This document shows positions 26,801 to 33,448 of a stretch of 40,261 nt of DNA, in pieces (position 1 is the stretch's first letter; each line of letters begins with the position of its first letter). The DNA comes from Planctomycetota bacterium (GTDB lineage: Bacteria > Planctomycetota > Planctomycetia > Pirellulales > Pirellulaceae): positions 1-40,261 of the forward strand of contig JAQBZB010000049.1 of the NCBI GenBank assembly GCA_027622275.1, read 5' to 3'. The notes under the pieces were generated by a model that was not told where the DNA came from, ran no database searches, and was given only the letters and a program-made list of their open reading frames with translations. The position numbers were made by a program, and so were the translations under genes.

Positions 26801-28558
26801 GGCGATGTCCGTCGACAGCCACTTGGCGACCACCTTGAGTTCGTTCTGCTGAAAGTCATCGCGGCACGCCGTCCGCTTGATCTTGCCACTGGTGGTGCGG
26901 GGAATACTGTGTGGTCTGACCAGCACGATGGCGTAGGGGACCAATTCGTGATTCTTGTTTAACTCGGAAGCAATCTCGGCCACCACTACGTCGGTGTCGA
27001 TGTCGGATTGCCCGCGCTCGACTTCGTGGACGAGCACCAAACGCTCTTCGTTGTTAACGCGGACCGAGAAAGCGGCACCAGCGGACGAGCGAAGCGACTC
27101 GGAGCAGCCTTCGGCCGTCCGTTCGATGTCCTGCGAATAGTGGTTCTGACCGCGGATAACGATCACATCCTTGAGCCGCCCCGTAACGTACAAATGGCCT
27201 TCGTGGATAAACCCCAAGTCACCGGTTCGCAAGTACGGCCCTCGGTCGGAGCCAGACAGTTCACCGCCAAACATCTCTTCCGTCAACTCGGGGCGGTTCC
27301 AATATCCTCGTGCAACACTCGGACCGGACGTCCAAATCTCGCCGACCCGGTCGTCCGCGCATCGCTCGTGAGTCTCCGGGTCGACAATGACGACGTCGCT
27401 TCCGGGAGTAGCGTGTCCGCAAGCCACAAACGCCTGGCCGTCGTCGCCCGTCACCACCACCTGATTCTCTCTGAGCCGTTGCGGGCAGAAGTGAACCACG
27501 GTCGGCGCGGCGGGACCCGTGCCGCCGGTGATCATCAACGTCGACTCGGCCATCCCGTAACAGGGATAAAAGGCTTCGCGCCGGAACCCGCAGGGGGCAA
27601 ACGTCTCGGCGAACTTGTCGAGAACTTCATCGCTGATCGGCTCGGCCCCGCAGAACGCGATTCGCCAACTGCTCAAGTCCAATTCGGCCCGCTGCTCGGC
27701 GCTGATCTTCTCAGTGCATAGCTGGTAAGCGAACGTCGGCCCACCGCTGATGGTTCCCTGGTATTGGGTAATCGCTTTAAGCCAGCGCACGGGATTTTGC
27801 ACGAACGACACGGGCGACATCAGCGTGGTCTGCGCTCCCACAAACATCGGTTCCAAGATACCGCCGATCAGCCCCATGTCGTGAAACATCGGCAGCCACG
27901 TCACACCCATGCCGTCGGGGTCAATCCGAAAGCCATCGCGAATGGCGGACAAGTTGTGGATCAGGTTGCCGTGCGTGACCATCACTCCCTTGGGATCACC
28001 CGTCGACCCGGACGTGTACTGCAGGAAGGCGATGGCGTTCTCGTTCGCCATCGAGTCGGGGCCTGGGCCATCGTCGCCCACCGGCATGTCACCAGTGGTC
28101 AGCCACCGCAGCGACCGCAGTTCGGGAACTGAGTCGAATTGATGCTCGATGCTGGTATGGACGTCGGTGGTGGTCAGCGCCAGCGTAGCGCCCGAATCGA
28201 CTATGATCTTCTGCAGCAGATCGCTGGCCCGCTTTCGGCGCGGCGGTTGCGTGGGGACGGCGATCACTCCGGCATGCAGACAGCCCAAGAACGCGGCGAT
28301 GTATTCCAGACCGGGGTCGTAAACCAACAGAGCCCGCGTGCCCACGTCAGCCTGCGACCGCAACAGCGACGCGATGTTGGCCGCCCGCTGTCGGAGCATT
28401 TCGTAGGTCCACTCGATCGGCCGCGTATCGCCGTCGCCCAGGTATACGTAAGCCAATTGGTTTGGCTGCCGCACCGCCCACTCGCGAAGTACATCGATGA
28501 GAGTAGCGGATATGGATAGGGACCGTGTCATGTCCGATTCGATAGGTAGTCTGGGCAT
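23837..28558 (-). CDS. Giant fatty acyl-AMP ligase / carrier / KAS III fusion with paired degenerate domains
   Basis: The 1573-residue protein reads as six modules. (1) Fatty acyl-AMP ligase, 15-585, with YTSGSTGDPKGVMVTH, YGMAEST, the FAAL-type IRGQNHYSQDIE and catalytic Lys559. (2) Carrier domain with the phosphopantetheine Ser646 in GVDSL. (3) Orphan adenylation C-terminal subdomain, about 711-800, whose key Lys is Glu791 (GEVDR). (4) Carrier-like domain, 808-875, with Ala839 where Ser should be. (5) KAS III with Cys1023, His1164 and Asn1199. (6) A second KAS III fold, about 1277-1573, with Ala1370 and Pro1500 at the Cys and His sites. Likely job: activate a fatty acid, load it on Ser646 and condense it. 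The start is at 28558 (or 28531); a longer reading overlaps the PQQ gene. Confidence 0.88.
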   Translation of the reverse strand: MPRLPIESDMTRSLSISATLIDVLREWAVRQPNQLAYVYLGDGDTRPIEWTYEMLRQRAANIASLLRSQADVGTRALLVYDPGLEYIAAFLGCLHAGVIAVPTQPPRRKRASDLLQKIIVDSGATLALTTTDVHTSIEHQFDSVPELRSLRWLTTGDMPVGDDGPGPDSMANENAIAFLQYTSGSTGDPKGVMVTHGNLIHNLSAIRDGFRIDPDGMGVTWLPMFHDMGLIGGILEPMFVGAQTTLMSPVSFVQNPVRWLKAITQYQGTISGGPTFAYQLCTEKISAEQRAELDLSSWRIAFCGAEPISDEVLDKFAETFAPCGFRREAFYPCYGMAESTLMITGGTGPAAPTVVHFCPQRLRENQVVVTGDDGQAFVACGHATPGSDVVIVDPETHERCADDRVGEIWTSGPSVARGYWNRPELTEEMFGGELSGSDRGPYLRTGDLGFIHEGHLYVTGRLKDVIVIRGQNHYSQDIERTAEGCSESLRSSAGAAFSVRVNNEERLVLVHEVERGQSDIDTDVVVAEIASELNKNHELVPYAIVLVRPHSIPRTTSGKIKRTACRDDFQQNELKVVAKWLSTDIAEAAASDAATPDSAGPAMTARELAVCRSIQHWLVQQLSQKMNVPPDRIDIGKPLALLGVDSLIGMEISMDLEKWLGFPLSPDIVMQHPTIESLSRHLAACCHSLGITVQPAADEMGHEGGLSHTLSRTKEDEVRSALAALASIDEVEAIEYCQENGPPSLVGCFVPQSDSMPSLIALRRVLKQHFDGADSLALLPLSGIPLTERGEVDRDQLLAELKTPPRDSLEEQLLDAWSQALRTKDIGIYENIGSWGGGAADRVRVAAMVIEQGYHLTPALVEAHPSIAEIAELLRLPDHPRLAQRGEPRTERDDANIAADAVGSKNMVIESLGVYLPPTVVSTGEVLQACTREVTFPLQLITGIRNHREAGTTEFSIDLATKAIEQCLASSRRAAGDIDLLICCSISRHDGPDRMSFEPSTAVRLKKHFGCDNALAFDVSNACAGMFTAIHVAQAYLAAGRAQCALVVSGEYITHLTKTAQREIEGFKDERLACLTLGDAGAAVILENSVDDTVGFHDINLYTLGSYSDLCIGKATDQPHGGAIMYSQPSKLASVAIKHSVLHAASICAANLWSRDTADHIIMHQTSESSINAAKQAMNLLANKNIRANTINNLAERGNTASTSHFVALWDAILDGQIQSDQQVMFPISASGQTVGTALYTLDDLPERLRQAQSSGRKPLSQLAAKRRETSPNGNIPCARIESVGVVPADHTPTDNDTVSLAVAAAEQCLEQSKYRREDIELLIFTGVYRSEFISEPAVAAIIAGELGMNADVDPLSTRKTFAFDIVNSAMGTLNACDVARQAIIAGKYRKVMVVASEVENNTHVRPTDLRGVQETASAMILDDGRPTQEGFGRLAIKYFTDYIDAFLCESRLTDGRPYLQMEQDPNIEEYYLKCIAEFVREFLAGEEPDAVQPTLILPPQFSSSFTSRLIEVLQLGHLPVVDVAAKDKDLFTSSLANAWQAAQRDLRPKRGEVGLIIEVSPGIQVACAKYHF

Positions 28559-28604
28559 TCGCAAATCCGAATCGTGAAATTGGTCTCGCGTCGAACTTAC
28601 AATG

Positions 28605-30248
28605 CTAATCTCTCGAAGCCGGAGTCGCGAGCGGCAGTTCGAAACAGGCAATCTCTTGTTCGTTGCGAGCCAACAAGTAAGCACCCGCGAGCACCGGATA
28701 GTTCCAGGTCCGCGAGGAGAGTGCCGGAAGCCGGGCGACTTCCACGAAGCGGGCCGGGGCGGCTTCAACCAGCACCACGTCGCCCGACTCGGCTTGCACC
28801 AACAACAGGTCGTCAACCAGCAGCACTTGGCCGTGGCCAAATCCCCGCTCCTTCCACCGCCGAGTGTGTGCGGCAATATCAACACACTCCAGCAAGCCAT
28901 CGCTCAGCCCATAGGCGTAACCGTCACGCACGACGGTCGACGTTGCCTTGGTCCTCAACAACCGCGGCTCGTGCCACAACTCTTTGACGCGCCAATCTTC
29001 TCCCGTTTTGCCTATTTCCCATAGTTGCGCGCCGTTCCCATAGCCTTTGGTCAGTAACAATTGTCGATCAGAGATCGGGACTGGTTGTGACGTGTTGGAC
29101 GAGACGGACGACCACGGATGCTCCCACAACAACGTCCCGTCAACCGGATCATGGGCCGTGACGCTGCTGTGATTCACGATCAGGATCTGGCGCTTTCCGT
29201 CGAGCGTGGCGATGGTGGGCGAGGAGTAACTGGACGCGTCGTGGCCGGTCTTCCACACCACGTCGCCCGTCTGCTTGTCATAGGCAACGAGCGTCGCGAA
29301 CGCCGGGCCATCGTCGTGACCGGTCGTGACCAAGATCAAGTCGTCCACCACCAGCGGCGAGACGGCGATCCCCCAGCGCAGCGTGACCGCGTCGTTCTCT
29401 TCCAGAACGTGGTGCGTCCAAAGCCGGCTGCCGGTCTGCAAGTCGAGACAGTTCAGCACGCCGGTCGCGCCCATCGTGTAGACCTTGCCCTGGTCCACCG
29501 AAGGCGTGGCCCGCGGACCAATGCCGCCGATGGTCGATTCAAAGCGAATCGGATCGGCGTGCGTCCACAGTACATCGCCGGTGAGCAAGTCGTAACAGAC
29601 CACCAACTCTTGATCGCCGGACTGCTGTTGAGTCAACGCCACTTGGCCAACCACGGCAAACGAAGAAAAGCCGGCGTCGTCACCGATCGAACGCCGCCAC
29701 AACAGCCGAGGCGGGCGAGCCGACCAATCTCGAAACAATCGCACGTCCTTAACGACCGCGGACCGATCCCGCCCGAGGAAGCTGAGAGAATCGTGGGGGC
29801 TCGGAGTAGTATCGATCGGCGCGTCGTTCGTCGGTCGCTCGCCGACACCAAACTCTTCCGAATGCGGTTCGCTCGACCACCGCCAAGTCAGAATCGGTAC
29901 GAGGTCTCCCGTGTAAGCGTGGACCCGCAGCAGCGACACGGCCAGCAGCACAAGTCCCGCGAGCGCGGCCAGCAACATGCATCGAAGTCGCATCCGGATC
30001 CGGGAACCGAAGGCCAACCACATCACAAACCATACCGACGACACTCCAATCACCGAGGCGGTGGCGATGACGCGCGTCGAACCCGTCAATTGCGGCCAGG
30101 TCCAAAACACCACCAGCGTGACGACCGACAACACGGCGTTCAGCAACATGGGCCGATAGCGGATCCCCTGCCCTGGCGCGGACGGCGACCACTGCTCCGC
30201 CGACTCCGGCGAAGCGTCATCTGCGTCGGTGATGGTCTCGGACGGCAT
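28605..30248 (-). CDS. Membrane-anchored PQQ-type beta-propeller protein
   Basis: The 547-residue protein has three N-terminal membrane helices (about 33-51, 59-80 and 89-107), a linker, and a C-terminal beta-propeller of PQQ/BamB-like blades. Repeated blade motifs include LVVCYDLLTGDVLWTH, VLNCLDLQTGSRLWTH, LVAYDKQTGDVVWKTG and VTAHDPVDGTLLWEH. Whether it binds a cofactor is unknown; most such planctomycete proteins are probably scaffolds. Its start has AGGA upstream. The lipid synthase gene begins 46 bases after its stop on the same strand, so the two are likely cotranscribed. The propeller may present or hold partners at the membrane near the synthase, but that is inference. Confidence 0.88.
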   Translation of the reverse strand: MPSETITDADDASPESAEQWSPSAPGQGIRYRPMLLNAVLSVVTLVVFWTWPQLTGSTRVIATASVIGVSSVWFVMWLAFGSRIRMRLRCMLLAALAGLVLLAVSLLRVHAYTGDLVPILTWRWSSEPHSEEFGVGERPTNDAPIDTTPSPHDSLSFLGRDRSAVVKDVRLFRDWSARPPRLLWRRSIGDDAGFSSFAVVGQVALTQQQSGDQELVVCYDLLTGDVLWTHADPIRFESTIGGIGPRATPSVDQGKVYTMGATGVLNCLDLQTGSRLWTHHVLEENDAVTLRWGIAVSPLVVDDLILVTTGHDDGPAFATLVAYDKQTGDVVWKTGHDASSYSSPTIATLDGKRQILIVNHSSVTAHDPVDGTLLWEHPWSSVSSNTSQPVPISDRQLLLTKGYGNGAQLWEIGKTGEDWRVKELWHEPRLLRTKATSTVVRDGYAYGLSDGLLECVDIAAHTRRWKERGFGHGQVLLVDDLLLVQAESGDVVLVEAAPARFVEVARLPALSSRTWNYPVLAGAYLLARNEQEIACFELPLATPASRD

Positions 30249-30790
30249 CTGGTGATCCTGCTATGATGGTTGCCGACCACGTGAACACAATCCCGGCGAA
30301 TCGCGGGACTCGTCGGTCCGGTGGGCTCCCAGGGTGTACCAAGCGACTGCCCTTGCAGTGTACCGTAGGTGTCGCTTCAGATAAGTCGTTGTCCACCATT
30401 TTCGCTTCGAACGGGAACAATTTCCCAAACAGCCAACTCGGCCAGATTCGAGGCTGTCCGCATGGCCTCAACTCATGTCACCACTGGGATTTGGTGTCGT
30501 TACTGGCTGGTTCCACTTTGGCGGTGGCCCGTGAATTGCATCTCCGATCCGAACTGCGGTCTCAATTCCGCCGAATTGGCAGCGAGATTCGAGATGCGGC
30601 GAGTCTGTTCTGCATGAAGTCCGCCAAATTGCACTCACGACGAATGGAACCTGTGAGCAGCCGCTCATTTGGAGTTAGATCGGCGGACTCGACAAATTGG
30701 TTCGTCCATTGATCCAACACCCGATAAATACTCAAACTGCACGTATCGAATGAAACGAAATCGACGGCGACTCAACTCGGGAGGACGTCC
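30249..30790. other. 542-base intergenic region between divergent genes
   Basis: No convincing gene is seen here. Short open frames on both strands lack ribosome-binding sites and recognisable motifs. The region must contain the promoters for the PQQ gene (leftward) and the sigma-like gene (rightward). I found no pair of -35 and -10 boxes with good spacing, although GATAAATA near 30723 is a possible -10. No tRNA-like or attenuator structure stood out. Confidence 0.5.
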
Positions 30791-31378
30791 ATGCCGACGC
30801 AGCCACCTACGAATCGAAATCTCAAACTCGCCACCTGTGCCGTCGCCTTCGCGACCGCGATGGGAGGCTCGGCCTTCGCATCGGCGAGCGAGTTTGAAAC
30901 AATCGGCAAGATTGAACGATACTGCACCGTCAGTTGGCGTAATGCCGGGATCTCGCAGCAGGAGTGGGATGATTGCACCCAACAGGCGCTCGTCGAGTTA
31001 CTCGATCGTATTTCTCGGGATGGTTTGCGCGAAGCGATCGGCAACGTCGAATCGCACGAACGCCGCGAGCTGAATCGCACGGTCTGGCGCACGGTACAGC
31101 GGTGGCGTCGCCGGCCGCGGCCGCAGACGTTCGACGAATCGTGGAGTGGCGAACAGCATGACGCTTGCCGTGGTGATGAAACGGAGAACGCCTGGGAGCA
31201 GATTGCTTCCGTCAGCGAATCTTGTCTGAGCCAGCGGCAGCAACAGATTCTGTCGATGATGCGCGACGGCTGGCGAATCGGTGAGATCGCGGAAGAGCTT
31301 CAAATCCCCCAATCGCGCGTCAGCGACGAAAAGTACAAGGCAATCGTTAAGCTGCGCAGCGTTCTCTGGATCGCTTGA
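30791..31378 (+). CDS. Sigma-70-like transcription factor with an unusual hydrophobic N-terminus
   Basis: The 195-residue protein has a region-2-like helix pair (about 36-75, with ISQQEWDDCTQQALVELLDRI) and a clear region 4 helix-turn-helix (about 148-190, LSQRQQQILSMMRDGWRIGEIAEELQIPQSRVSDEKYKAIVKL). It therefore looks like a divergent sigma-70-family factor. The start is well supported: GGGAGGAC lies just before the ATG at 30791. Oddly, residues 10-33 (KLATCAVAFATAMGGSAFASAS) look like a signal peptide, which makes no sense for a cytosolic factor unless it is a membrane tether or an artefact of composition. It stands alone, converging on the toroid protein gene. Confidence 0.72.
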   Translation: MPTQPPTNRNLKLATCAVAFATAMGGSAFASASEFETIGKIERYCTVSWRNAGISQQEWDDCTQQALVELLDRISRDGLREAIGNVESHERRELNRTVWRTVQRWRRRPRPQTFDESWSGEQHDACRGDETENAWEQIASVSESCLSQRQQQILSMMRDGWRIGEIAEELQIPQSRVSDEKYKAIVKLRSVLWIA

Positions 31379-31407
31379 CGACGGGAGTTAGCGAACGCGG
31401 CGAGTGT

Positions 31408-32427
31408 CTATTTGTCCGGCTCGACCAATGACAGAACGAGTGCCCACGTCGCCCAGCTGCTCGCCGCGATTGAGATGAATTGATCCTCGCCGTGCGGGAA
31501 TCCGGACTCGTAGTAGGTCTGGAAGGGCTTGGCACGAGTTGTCACGTGCCAAGAGCCGTCATCGAGTTGCGCGTCGACCAGAAACTTCAAGCCGCGTTGC
31601 GCTTGCTCGTTGTCGATCGCGACCTTGCCCGACTGGAGCAACGCGACCACAACACTTCCTGTCGCGTAAGCGTCACTTTCCATCTCGTCCGTCTGCGCCC
31701 AGCCGCCGTCGTCACGTTGTTTCGCCAGCAGCGTCGTGACGGATTGCTGAATCAGCTCGTCGTCCAGCTTCGCGGACCGCATGGCATGCAGCCGAAAAAC
31801 CTGATCTTCCGTATCGCGGGGCTTTGTCTTAGCGAGCCACTCGCGAAGCTTTGCCGTTCGCGACTCGATCTCCGGTTGCTGTTCGGCGGTGCCATACACC
31901 GCGATTGCTCGCAGCGAGACAAACGTGGACGTGAAGTCGCTGCCCGAAGAAGGCGGGCGCGAACCCGGTTGGCTCCAGTGCCCGGTTTCCGTCTTGTCCT
32001 GGAGAAGATAACTAATCACTGCAGTCGTCGTTTCATCCGCCGTGTGTCCGCCCGCTTCCAGTGCCCATAACGCATAACCCGCGGTAAGGAATCTGCCGCC
32101 CTGGCCTTTGCCCTCCAGGTAGTTCGTCTTGCCTCGTTCGAGATGAGCCAACGTATGGTCCAGTTGCCGTTTCAAGTTTGGTTCATCGACGACAAACTCG
32201 CGCCGCTTGGCTTCGACCAACGCCAGAATCGGCAGCGCTTGACTATGGCAGGTAAAGCAAGTCCGCTGTTCCGCCGATCCGGCGGCCCCGGCCTCGATCA
32301 ACGGAATCGCCCGCTCGACCGCCGATCGGATCTGGTCTTCCGAGCAAAGTGGTTCGCCGGCCGCGACGAGGCGCGAGAGCGCGAGTATGGCTGCAACGAG
32401 CGGTGTGAGGTGCTTATACATCGCCAT
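31408..32427 (-). CDS. Exported alpha-alpha toroid (squalene cyclase/prenyltransferase-like repeat) protein with CxxCH
   Basis: The 339-residue protein has a signal peptide (about 1-23), then a CFTCH motif at 57-61 in a SAEQRTCFTCHSQALP context, then repeated helical units such as GGRFLTAGYALWALEAGGHTADE, QRDDGGWAQTDEMESDAYATGSVVVALL and DDGSWHVTTRAKPFQTYYESG. These repeats are those of the squalene-hopene cyclase / protein prenyltransferase alpha-alpha toroid fold. No DxDD cyclase acid motif is seen, so an enzymatic role in terpene cyclisation is unlikely. The CxxCH could bind heme c. Such proteins occur widely in planctomycetes, but their role is unknown. Confidence 0.82.
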   Translation of the reverse strand: MAMYKHLTPLVAAILALSRLVAAGEPLCSEDQIRSAVERAIPLIEAGAAGSAEQRTCFTCHSQALPILALVEAKRREFVVDEPNLKRQLDHTLAHLERGKTNYLEGKGQGGRFLTAGYALWALEAGGHTADETTTAVISYLLQDKTETGHWSQPGSRPPSSGSDFTSTFVSLRAIAVYGTAEQQPEIESRTAKLREWLAKTKPRDTEDQVFRLHAMRSAKLDDELIQQSVTTLLAKQRDDGGWAQTDEMESDAYATGSVVVALLQSGKVAIDNEQAQRGLKFLVDAQLDDGSWHVTTRAKPFQTYYESGFPHGEDQFISIAASSWATWALVLSLVEPDK

Positions 32428-32506
32428 ATCATAGCAGACGCGCCATTCTGTTCGCTACGCAAACACACCACGGCCGGGGCTCTGGTTTGATTGATGTTGC
32501 GCAAGA

Positions 32507-32578
32507 AGTAGCATGGCCTCGTAGGCCGTGTCGACCTGGGAACACCTGAAAACACACGGCCTACGAGGCCATGCTACT
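32507..32578. repeat. Perfect inverted repeat, 25-bp arms
   Basis: The arms at 32507-32531 and 32554-32578 are perfectly complementary around a 22-base spacer. The core of the left arm is GTAGCATGGCCTCGTAGGCC. Its right edge lies about 20 bases before the integrase fragment, so the element borders or caused the truncation of that gene. Confidence 0.92.
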
Positions 32579-32586
32579 CTGTGACA

Positions 32587-32768
32587 TTACTTCTGATTCG
32601 GGCATCCCACGCCTTCCGGCATTCCTCGGCGACCCGCTTGCCGAAAGTCGGCCACGACATTCGCACCATCCAGGAACTGCTCAACACAGCGACGTCAGCA
32701 CGACGATGATCTACACCCACGTTCTCAACAAGGTCGGTCGAGCCGTGCGGAGCCCCGCCGACGCCCTT
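32587..32768 (+). pseudogene. Frameshifted C-terminal fragment of an IntI-type integron integrase
   Basis: In the frame starting at 32602 the sequence encodes ASHAFRHSSATRLPKVGHD followed by IRTIQELL. This is the box II region of tyrosine recombinases with the conserved HxFRH arginine. One base appears to be missing at about 32683-32685, where the LGH codon belongs. In the next frame it continues HSDVSTTMIYTHVLNKVGRA then VRSPADAL, with the catalytic Tyr in MIYTHV. That ending is characteristic of integron integrases such as IntI1. Only about 55 residues remain; the N-terminal half and the IntI-specific insertion are gone. The fragment is non-functional and dates the region as a former integron or related recombinase locus. 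Confidence 0.85.
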
Positions 32769-32781
32769 GGCGTTGTTTCCA

Positions 32782-32809
32782 GCGGGATATCCTGGCCAGG
32801 ATATCCCGC
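32782..32809. repeat. 28-bp perfect palindrome at the end of the integrase fragment
   Basis: GCGGGATATCCTGG is followed directly by its exact reverse complement, with no spacer. A partial second copy (GCGGGAGATCCTG) follows at about 32817-32829. It lies just past the last recognisable integrase codon. Confidence 0.9.
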
Positions 32810-32878
32810 CCGCGTAGCGGGAGATCCTGTCGACCGACCAACTCCGCAATTCACCGTAACATTTCGCCATGACGTTAC

Positions 32879-32906
32879 TTGACATCGCAATTGCCGAACT
32901 GATAAT
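32879..32906 (+). promoter_or_regulatory. Strong candidate promoter ahead of the cassette-like genes
   Basis: A perfect TTGACA (32879-32884) is followed after 16 bases by GATAAT (32901-32906, five of six). It points into the gene at 32974 and possibly the nuclease gene beyond. A cassette promoter (Pc) beside the integrase is what an integron would have, but Pc identity is inference. Confidence 0.55.
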
Positions 32907-32973
32907 CCGTAATAACCCGACCCGGCTATCGCGATATTGACCGCCACGCGGTGGAGATAAGCGGATCTGGATA

Positions 32974-33384
32974 ATGTTTGTTCGTCGGCTTAAACTTTCC
33001 ATGAATCGTCAAGCATTCATCCAGGCAAAAAACCGCTACAACTACGGCGTTGTATTGCCTGGATTTGTTGTACTCGCTGTCATGGCCATCTTGCCGTTCG
33101 CTTGGTATGCGATTCAGGATAATCACCGCGAATTGCTAATGATTGAAAGAATCACAGGCAACGCAATTTGCGTTGCATTTTGTGTTTTCGGGCTGTGGTT
33201 TGTCTACGTGCATGGTTGGCGTGTCTATCGACGACTTCGATACTGGTGTCCGCACTGTGAGGAGGGCTTTGGCGGCTACGAGAACGAAGTGTTGGAGACC
33301 GGCCAATGCCATTACTGTGGCTTTCAGGTAATTGACGCCGACGAACTATTACGTGAACCGGAGCCGCCGTCCGGATCAAACTAA
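32974..33384 (+). CDS. Small membrane protein with a zinc ribbon
   Basis: The 136-residue protein has two membrane helices (about 25-46 and 62-80) and a C-terminal four-cysteine zinc ribbon (Cys92-x2-Cys95 and Cys112-x2-Cys115), so the metal site probably faces the cytoplasm. An in-frame ATG at 33001 could also be the start. Base composition is more A+T-rich than in the flanking housekeeping genes. It lies between the integrase fragment and the nuclease gene, with an attC-like half site just after its stop, so it is probably a former gene cassette. I do not recognise a named family. Confidence 0.68.
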   Translation: MFVRRLKLSMNRQAFIQAKNRYNYGVVLPGFVVLAVMAILPFAWYAIQDNHRELLMIERITGNAICVAFCVFGLWFVYVHGWRVYRRLRYWCPHCEEGFGGYENEVLETGQCHYCGFQVIDADELLREPEPPSGSN

Positions 33385-33429
33385 ATGGCAACGGGATTGG
33401 CGGCGGCCCGGTTACGTTGGTCGTTAGCC
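33385..33429. other. Degenerate attC-like site (right half) upstream of the nuclease cassette
   Basis: The segment ends in GTTAGCC (33423-33429), an R'-box-like core (GTTRRRY with one mismatch), preceded by CGGCCCGGTTACGTTGG, which could be the L' arm. The left side shows only GGCAAC (33387-33392) as a possible remnant R'' box. The 45-base length is short for a complete attC, so the left half looks eroded. Confidence 0.5.
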
Positions 33430-33448
33430 AGAAGAATCGGAGAGCACC

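Noticed and set aside
28559-28900. N-terminal extension of the lipid synthase by 114 residues
   Set aside because: It overlaps the end of the PQQ gene in another frame and is Cys/Trp/Arg-rich noise. The protein family starts near MTRSLSISATLIDVLREWA.
29118-30266. A 382-residue open frame on the + strand opposite the PQQ-type gene
   Set aside because: The minus strand encodes membrane helices and clear propeller blades. The plus-strand product is Arg/Gln/His-rich and motifless.
32571-32882. A 103-residue complete gene containing the MIYTHV motif
   Set aside because: Only part of it matches integrase, the upstream half of the homology lies in another frame, and its start lies at the edge of a palindrome. 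It is better described as a pseudogene fragment.
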